The notes below the pieces were generated by a model, which was not told the DNA's origin, searched no databases, and was given only the letters and a program-made list of their open reading frames with translations. The position numbers and the translations under genes were made by a program. A stretch of DNA of 9,398 nucleotides from Phycisphaerales bacterium (GTDB lineage Bacteria; Planctomycetota; Phycisphaerae; Tepidisphaerales; Tepidisphaeraceae). Shown one piece after another: positions 4,366 to 9,398 of the stretch (positions within the stretch are counted from its first letter, which is position 1; each line of letters begins with the position of its first letter). The stretch spans positions 1 through 9,398 of the forward strand of contig JAQGHP010000052.1 of NCBI GenBank assembly GCA_028288775.1. Direction: 5' to 3'.

Positions 4366-6972
4366 ATGAAATCGATCACGATCGCGGCGTTGGCGTTGTT
4401 GCTTGCGAGCGTAGCGCCCGCGTTTGCCGCTGACGAGAAGACACCCGTGCCGGCGGAGAAGCGGGTGATCGAGTTGGGCGGGACCATCGAGAGCGTTCGC
4501 ACCGGCGGCGCAGGCCGTTATCTGATCGTTCATCTGAAGGACGCCGACAAGCTTATTGTGGTGGACGTGGTGGCGGGCAAGACCCTCAAGCCGATTCCCG
4601 CGCCCGGCGATTTTCAGTTCGCAGCCAGCCGCGAGAAATTGCTGCTGGCCCTTAATGGGCAGCGGGTCATCCAGCGGTGGGACCTGGCGACGCAGACGCG
4701 CGAGAAGACCGCCCTCCTCACCGACGACAGGCCCGTCAAGCTCGTCTCCATGGGCGATGCCGGCGACGGCCCGCTGGCGCTATGGTGCGGCGGGAAGGTC
4801 GATTTCATCGACGTCGCCACGCTCAAGCCGCTCAAAGTCAGCGGGACCGTCGTTGACCAGGGGGCGAGCGTCAGCCTCTGGCCCTCGGCGGATGGGCGGA
4901 CCTTCGCGGCCTACGGGTGGACGAGCGGACAAATCCAATTGATGCGCCTCGGCCGCGTGAAGGGCGCGGGCGTCACCTGCGTTACCACCGCTTCCAACGC
5001 GTGGGTCACCTACAACGCGGCATGGGGCTTTCCCAATCCCGACGGCTCACTGCTCATCCGCAATGACGGTGAAACGGGCGTGTTGGCCGAGGGAATGACG
5101 CCGCTCGACACCACGCAATTCAAAGGCGCGATCCTCTACCCGACGGAAGACGTGCGTTTCCTGCTGGCGCTGCGCCGCACCAATCCGTACGCGGCGGCGG
5201 GGAACATCGTGAGCATCGTGTCGGCCGCCGACCGGCAGGTCCTCTTTACCGTTCGCGAGATGGAACCGGTGACCGGGGGAGGGATCGGTACGGTGATCGG
5301 CCGCCTCGGCAACGAGTCGCGCGTCCGTTACCTGCCGGGGCAAAAGCTGATCGTGTGCATCCCCGATTCGGATGACCGGATCGTCATCCACCCGTTCGAT
5401 CTCCCCGGATCGCTCCAGGGCACGGGCGCGGATTACCTGTTCGTCATCTCGGTGCCGCCCGGCCGGGTGCCGGCGGACTCGACGCTGGAATATCAGGTTC
5501 AGACCCTCGCTAGCGCAAAGAAATTGAAATATGCCTTGAGTGACGGCCCCAAGGGAATGACCCTGTCGAACGACGGCAAATTGCAATGGAAGGCTGCGAT
5601 GCCGGAAGACCGGGGGAAGGCGCACGCGCTGATCACCGTCGCGGATGATTCCGGCCAGGAAGCCGTCCAGCGGCTGGACCTGCAGGTGACGCCGGCATCG
5701 GACGAGGTGGCGAGCACCGCACAACCCGAGCTTCCCGCCGCGGAAAAGTCCCTTCCGCCGCAACCCGCTCCGACTGACGCGGCGGCGCCTGCCCCGTCCA
5801 CGAAGAAACCAGCCTCGCCTGACTCGCAAGCTAAGAAACCGGCCACACCGGCAGCCCGTGCAATCGCCCGCGGCATTGCGCTGGCCGGTGAAAATCCTTT
5901 CGTGACCACAGGCTTCGGCGGGAAATCGATGCTCGTCCTGGAGGGAGACCACCTCCGCCGGCTCGGGCCCGACGGCTCGACGGTGATCCAGACCATGACG
6001 CTGCCGCACGCCTGCGAGTGGATCGGCGAACGCAAGGACTATTTCGTCGCCCTTTCCAACGAAACCAAGTCGCTGGACATCCTCGACAGCAAGACGCTCA
6101 AGGTTCGCCGAAGCGTGCAAATGGATTACATGCGCCGCAACGATTTGGCATTGAATCCCACTAAGCCAGTGAGCTACGTGGCCATCGACAAGCCCGCCGG
6201 CGGGGGCGAGGAAGGGTTCAGCCACCAAATCCTCGAGGTCAGCGAATCCACCGGCGAGGTGCGCGAGCCGGAGGATTTTGTCGGGACATTCCTCCGCGCC
6301 GCCCCCGATGGCAGCCGTCTGTATTGCGGCTACAAAGATATCTTCAAGAACGGCGAAGAACTGCTGATTAATCCGAATAACGTCAACGTGATTCCGAAGT
6401 ACGGGAACATCGACGTACTGATGATCTACGACATTTCCGGGCGCTCGCCGCGGCTGGTGGCCCAGAAAAAAGACGCGGGCGCGAACGGCCAGGGGATCGC
6501 GGTATCGGCGGACGGCAAACGGGTAAGTTATCTTTCCTACGTCGGCTACCCGCTCTACTCGAACAACATCGCCGCCTGGGACCCGGCGGACCTGACGCGG
6601 CGGCCCGTGAGCTACGGAACCAAGGACCATCACGCCGACTGCAGGCGCCTTTCGTTTCACCCGGTCCTGCCCATCGCCGCCTCCCCCGCCCAGGGCGGCG
6701 CCGCCTGCTTCAACCGTGAAAGCGGCGACCCCGAGCCCGACCGGCTCGACCTGCACGAAGTGGCCGCCGACCTGAAGGTCATCAACGCCTGGTTCTCCCC
6801 CGACGGCACGGCGATGCTGCTCGATTGCCAGGGCACGGACCAGTTTTATCTGCTGCCGGTCAAGCTGAAGTTGACCGCCGCGGAATTGGAGCAACTCAAG
6901 TCCCCCCCACCGCCCCCGATCCAGGCCGCGCCGCCGCCCGCTGTTCCCCGCGAACCCGACCGGCGCGCGTAA
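4366..6972 (+). CDS. Exported double beta-propeller protein with central Ig-like domain
   Basis: The 868-residue product has a clear Sec signal peptide (residues 1-21, Leu/Ala-rich core, AFA before the cut). Residues about 30-355 consist of short beta-blade-like repeats with D-x-A-T-like turns (WDLATQTREK, IDVATLKPLK, VVDVVAGKTLKP), consistent with a WD40/YVTN-type propeller. Residues about 362-442 look like a cadherin/Ig-like (He_PIG type) domain, with LEYQV, a LSDGPKGMTLSNDGKLQW strand-turn-strand and a final LQV. A Pro/Ala/Lys-rich linker (about 443-500) leads to a second propeller-like half (about 505-845: LDILDSKTLKVRR, FSPDGTAMLL). The C-terminus is Pro-rich (PPPPP). There are no catalytic motifs, anchor or membrane helix after the signal. 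The architecture suggests an extracytoplasmic scaffold or binding protein; its partner is unknown. It shares its strand with the lipoprotein gene 189 bases upstream; cotranscription is possible but not shown. Confidence 0.85.
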   Translation: MKSITIAALALLLASVAPAFAADEKTPVPAEKRVIELGGTIESVRTGGAGRYLIVHLKDADKLIVVDVVAGKTLKPIPAPGDFQFAASREKLLLALNGQRVIQRWDLATQTREKTALLTDDRPVKLVSMGDAGDGPLALWCGGKVDFIDVATLKPLKVSGTVVDQGASVSLWPSADGRTFAAYGWTSGQIQLMRLGRVKGAGVTCVTTASNAWVTYNAAWGFPNPDGSLLIRNDGETGVLAEGMTPLDTTQFKGAILYPTEDVRFLLALRRTNPYAAAGNIVSIVSAADRQVLFTVREMEPVTGGGIGTVIGRLGNESRVRYLPGQKLIVCIPDSDDRIVIHPFDLPGSLQGTGADYLFVISVPPGRVPADSTLEYQVQTLASAKKLKYALSDGPKGMTLSNDGKLQWKAAMPEDRGKAHALITVADDSGQEAVQRLDLQVTPASDEVASTAQPELPAAEKSLPPQPAPTDAAAPAPSTKKPASPDSQAKKPATPAARAIARGIALAGENPFVTTGFGGKSMLVLEGDHLRRLGPDGSTVIQTMTLPHACEWIGERKDYFVALSNETKSLDILDSKTLKVRRSVQMDYMRRNDLALNPTKPVSYVAIDKPAGGGEEGFSHQILEVSESTGEVREPEDFVGTFLRAAPDGSRLYCGYKDIFKNGEELLINPNNVNVIPKYGNIDVLMIYDISGRSPRLVAQKKDAGANGQGIAVSADGKRVSYLSYVGYPLYSNNIAAWDPADLTRRPVSYGTKDHHADCRRLSFHPVLPIAASPAQGGAACFNRESGDPEPDRLDLHEVAADLKVINAWFSPDGTAMLLDCQGTDQFYLLPVKLKLTAAELEQLKSPPPPPIQAAPPPAVPREPDRRA

Positions 6973-7335
6973 CGGGCCGCGGACCGGCGCAGTGGAGGGA
7001 AACGGGGGACGGGGAGAGAAACGGGGCCGCGACTTGCTGCTCTGAAAATAAGCCGGAAACCGCCCTTAGAACTCAAACAATGCGGATGAGCCCGGCTGCC
7101 CTTTTCATTCTCTCAGGGTGGGGCGCAGCCGCATGACGACTCTGTCTCAACCCTTCCCCTTTTGCGCTCAAGTGCCGGGTGCGCGGACTGGGGAAGGTGT
7201 ACCCGGATAAGGACGACGTGACGCGGGCGATCGGGTGCGTCGGGAAGATGAAGGGGCTTCCCGTCCCCGTTTCGCTTCCCGGGGAGCGCGGCGCACGCGC
7301 CACCGTGGAATCCCTGGGGCGCATCGGTGCGAAAG
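6973..7335. other. Convergent intergenic region with GGGACGGGG-type inverted repeat
   Basis: This is the 363-base gap between two converging genes. No gene is supported; the open frames across it have no recognisable product. It contains GAAACGGGG twice in direct orientation (6999 and 7018). The segment 6997-7016 has an inverted partner at 7257-7273, differing by one gap and one mismatch over the GAAACGGGG..ACGGG core. CCTTCCCC at 7152-7159 can pair with GGGGAAGG at 7190-7197. GGCGC-GT-GCGCC at about 7292-7303 is a tiny stem after the end of the minus-strand gene. No stem with a T-run is seen, so I do not call a rho-independent terminator. Confidence 0.5.
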
Positions 7336-9021
7336 TTACTCGGGCAAGGCCGAGCCCTTTCCCGACACTTCGCGGATCTCGATGCTGTAAAATGACGTGG
7401 ACGACATGTGCGACCCGATGCCCACGGCACCCTTGTCGGGCAGACCGTACCACAAGCCCGTGTCGAGGAGCCGGCCTTCGTCGCTTTCCTCGAGGATGAG
7501 CCGGTCGTCGAGGAAGAACTGAACCGCGCCACGACGAACTTTGATCAATGACGTCGCCTTGTGGCCGTTGGCCACCTGGAATTGCCGATCGATGTCCTTG
7601 TCATTGAGGGCGAACCTGGACGTTTTCCACCCGATGTTCCAAAGGATTTCCTTGCCCTGGCGCGAGGCGAACTGCACGACCGGCGCGCCGCCGTCGTTCC
7701 TCGAAAAGACAATGCGATAGTCATATTCCTCGGGCGGGAGATAGGGAATCTGGATTCGCGCCCCCAGTGAGTTGTCCGACGTCAGCACCCCCTTCTCGAG
7801 CTTCCACTTCCCGGCCTTGACGTGCTTCGTCAGGTCGATCATGGGCGCGAGATCGACCCATGCCCCGGCTATCGCCTCGCCCGAATGCGCCTTGCCGGCG
7901 ATAGGGGCGGCCGACTTGGCCGCTTCGGCAATTCGCTTCTCGACCTTCGCCTTGGGGAGCCCGTCGAGGCCCGGGACCGACTCCTTGTACCACGCAACCG
8001 CGTGGGCCTGAACGGCGGCCTTGACCGACCCGGTCGAAGCCTGGGCCAAATCCCACCATGCATCCCCCAACGAAGCCTGCGCATCCGCGGAGTCCGCGCC
8101 GGCCAACTCTTTCATCGCCAGCGCCCGTAACGCCCCGTCGCTCCCGCGCGACAACGCTGCCACGCCGGCCTTCCAATCATTGCGGTAGAAGCAGAGGTAT
8201 TTGCCTACTTCAAAATTCGCCGCCGGGTCGTCGGGCGTGGTCTTGAGCTTCTCGACCTGCCGAGCCACCTTCTCCCCCGCATCGCGTGCGGCGGCCAGGT
8301 CGCGCTGCCGCTGTTGAACCTCCGCGCGGAGCGCCGCGTTCGAGCCGGCTATGGGGAGAAGGGTCGAGCAGACGCGTGCGGCTGCGGCGAAGTTCTCGGC
8401 CCGGGCCAACTGGTCGACCAGGGCCAATCCCGCCGTGACGTTGTCGGTTGCGAGTTCAGCGGGGGCGGCCCTGCTCCCCAGCTTTGCCGCCGTCTCGGCC
8501 TTCAGGGCCAGTCGGTCGACGTCGAACCCGTCGGCCATCCGGTCGCCCGCCGTGAACGCCAGCGGCAGATTCGCCGCCTCGGTCCCCGCGTCCACCGCGG
8601 CCGCGAGCAGGACGAATTGATCGGCCGGACGAGCGCCCGATTTCTCCGCCTGTGCCAGCAGGGCCTCGGTCAGCTTCCTGCGGCCCGCGATCGAGCGGTC
8701 GGCGAGTTGCTCGGCGAACACTTCCTTCAGTACCTTGCGCACCGCGGCCTGCTCCGCCTTGCCCGGGACCTCGCGACGGGCAGCCGGGGCGGACGACGGC
8801 GCGGACACCGGCTCGCTGGGCGTATCGGTTTTTGGCGGATCGACCTTTGGCGGGTTGCTCGCCGGCGGCGTCACCGGCTCGGAAGGTGATGGCTTTCGCG
8901 GCTCGCTCGCCTTGGGCGGTGTCCAGTCATCATCGAAGATGCCCTTTGGGCCGGCGGCCGGTGCGGAAGCTGCAATCCATAGGGCCGCCGCGACGAGGCA
9001 AAGGCGTGGTGCAAGCCGCAT
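7336..9021 (-). CDS. Exported planctomycete-type protein: helical repeats plus C-terminal LamG/DUF1080-like domain
   Basis: The 561-residue product starts at the ATG at 9021-9019, preceded by GGAAGG at 7-base spacing. An in-frame ATG at 9063 would add 14 residues in front of the signal peptide and is rejected. Residues 1-22 form a signal peptide (LCLVAAALWIAASAPAAG), about 28-84 a Pro/Ser-rich linker, and about 88-375 an Ala-rich helical region: KAEQAAVRKVLKEVFAEQLADRS, FDVDRLALKAET, then ANFEVGKYLCFYRNDWKAGVAALSRGSD and a WYKESVPGLDGLPKAKVEKRI segment that I recall from a large planctomycete-specific family. Residues about 387-555 look like a concanavalin-type beta-sandwich (AWVDLAPMIDL, QIPYLPPEEYDYRIVFSR, VRRGAVQFFLDDRL, GAVGIGSHMSSTSFYSIEIREV), as in LamG/DUF1080 domains. 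The role is unknown; carbohydrate or wall binding is inference from the fold. It converges with the propeller gene. Confidence 0.87.
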   Translation of the reverse strand: MRLAPRLCLVAAALWIAASAPAAGPKGIFDDDWTPPKASEPRKPSPSEPVTPPASNPPKVDPPKTDTPSEPVSAPSSAPAARREVPGKAEQAAVRKVLKEVFAEQLADRSIAGRRKLTEALLAQAEKSGARPADQFVLLAAAVDAGTEAANLPLAFTAGDRMADGFDVDRLALKAETAAKLGSRAAPAELATDNVTAGLALVDQLARAENFAAAARVCSTLLPIAGSNAALRAEVQQRQRDLAAARDAGEKVARQVEKLKTTPDDPAANFEVGKYLCFYRNDWKAGVAALSRGSDGALRALAMKELAGADSADAQASLGDAWWDLAQASTGSVKAAVQAHAVAWYKESVPGLDGLPKAKVEKRIAEAAKSAAPIAGKAHSGEAIAGAWVDLAPMIDLTKHVKAGKWKLEKGVLTSDNSLGARIQIPYLPPEEYDYRIVFSRNDGGAPVVQFASRQGKEILWNIGWKTSRFALNDKDIDRQFQVANGHKATSLIKVRRGAVQFFLDDRLILEESDEGRLLDTGLWYGLPDKGAVGIGSHMSSTSFYSIEIREVSGKGSALPE

Positions 9022-9028
9022 GGGGAAA

Positions 9029-9034
9029 CCTTCC
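9029..9034 (-). promoter_or_regulatory. Ribosome binding site that fixes the start at 9021
   Basis: GGAAGG on the minus strand sits 7 bases before the ATG at 9021-9019. It lies inside the longer frame that begins at 9063, so translation most likely starts downstream of it, directly at the signal peptide. Confidence 0.7.
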
Positions 9035-9398
9035 ATTGAATGGGACAGGCCGAATGGTATCAAAAGCTTGGTCCGCGATCACGTGTTGATTCGCCGCCGG
9101 GGGGCGCGAGGCATGGACGCCATCCTATCCCGCGTTTGTCCTTTCATGCGCTGGCCGAGTAGCAAGGCGGATCTCATCGTGTCGTTCGACTGAAGCAACG
9201 GTGAGCCTTTTGCGCTCGCAGTGGAACACTTCGAGGAAGTGAAACGGGGGCGGGGCCTTCATTCGCCGCTTACCCTGTCTCATGGGCGGAGGCTTTTCCC
9301 CTGGCCGGTGACTTCGATCACTTCAGCCAAGTCGCACTTAATTCTGCAATCCAGTTGCAGGAGCCCGAGCACATTGCCATGGCGGAGGCTCCAATCGC
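9035..9398. other. Right-edge region upstream of the 7336-9021 gene; no confident gene
   Basis: It should contain the promoter of the minus-strand gene at 7336-9021, but I find no convincing -35/-10 pair. A 6-bp stem CACTTC-GAG-GAAGTG lies at 9227-9241. From the right edge a minus-strand frame is open from 9396 down to a TGA at 9282-9280 (38 codons, including RHGNVLGLLQLDCRIKC), which could be the 3' end of a gene beyond the window. Another frame on the plus strand is also open to the edge with similar codon bias, so I do not call either. Confidence 0.3.

Noticed and set aside
3349..4533. Minus-strand open frame of 394 codons opposite the GyrI-like lipoprotein gene
   Set aside because: It has no recognisable domain, is Arg/Gly-rich as expected for an antisense GC-rich frame, and spans a gene with a clear start and family fit as well as two intergenic regions.
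5047..6894. Long minus-strand open frame (615 codons) opposite the propeller gene
   Set aside because: High GC content gives long antisense frames; the plus strand has the signal peptide, ribosome site and domain structure.
7073..7453. Minus-strand open frame of 126 codons in the convergent gap
   Set aside because: It overlaps the 3' end of the 7336-9021 gene in another frame and covers repeat-like intergenic DNA; no family resemblance is seen.

Overview
The window looks like a piece of a GC-rich bacterial chromosome, most likely a planctomycete (Planctomycetota). The main reasons are two secreted proteins of planctomycete style: one with N-terminal helical repeats and a C-terminal LamG/DUF1080-like beta-sandwich, and one with two beta-propellers, an Ig-like domain and a Pro-rich linker. 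Short dispersed repeats of the kind that translate as ISNLKSAI, SRFTFHV or LTPALSR peptides point the same way. This assignment is inference from style; there is no rRNA or phylogenetic marker here.

Layout. The left third carries three genes on the minus strand: an FAD-dependent HI0933/YhiN-type oxidoreductase (1663-3192), leuD for the small subunit of isopropylmalate isomerase (742-1302), and upp for uracil phosphoribosyltransferase (1-567, cut by the left edge). The gaps between them (361 and 174 bases) and the lack of a shared pathway argue against a tight operon. From 3565 two plus-strand genes follow: a small putative lipoprotein with a GyrI/AraC-effector-type ligand-binding domain (3565-4176) and an 868-residue exported double-propeller protein (4366-6972). 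A minus-strand gene for a second exported protein (7336-9021) converges on the latter. The last 377 bases hold no gene that can be called with confidence.

Working together. leuD (leucine synthesis) and upp (pyrimidine salvage) are housekeeping functions. The three exported proteins are probably envelope or periplasmic proteins of unknown role. Nothing in the window forms an obvious multi-gene system such as a defence island, biosynthetic cluster or secretion locus.

The most notable content is the repeats. At least four kinds of short palindromic or short-period element occur within about 3 kb: heptanucleotide CACGTTT arrays with a 22-bp inverted repeat before upp; a 137-bp nested palindrome that supplies the stop codon of the oxidoreductase gene; a 215-bp palindrome-bounded heptad/octad cassette inserted in frame inside that same gene; and a GGGAGAGGG/GGGTGAGGG-type palindrome in the divergent promoter region. 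A fainter inverted GGGACGGGG-type pair bounds the convergent gap at 6997-7273.
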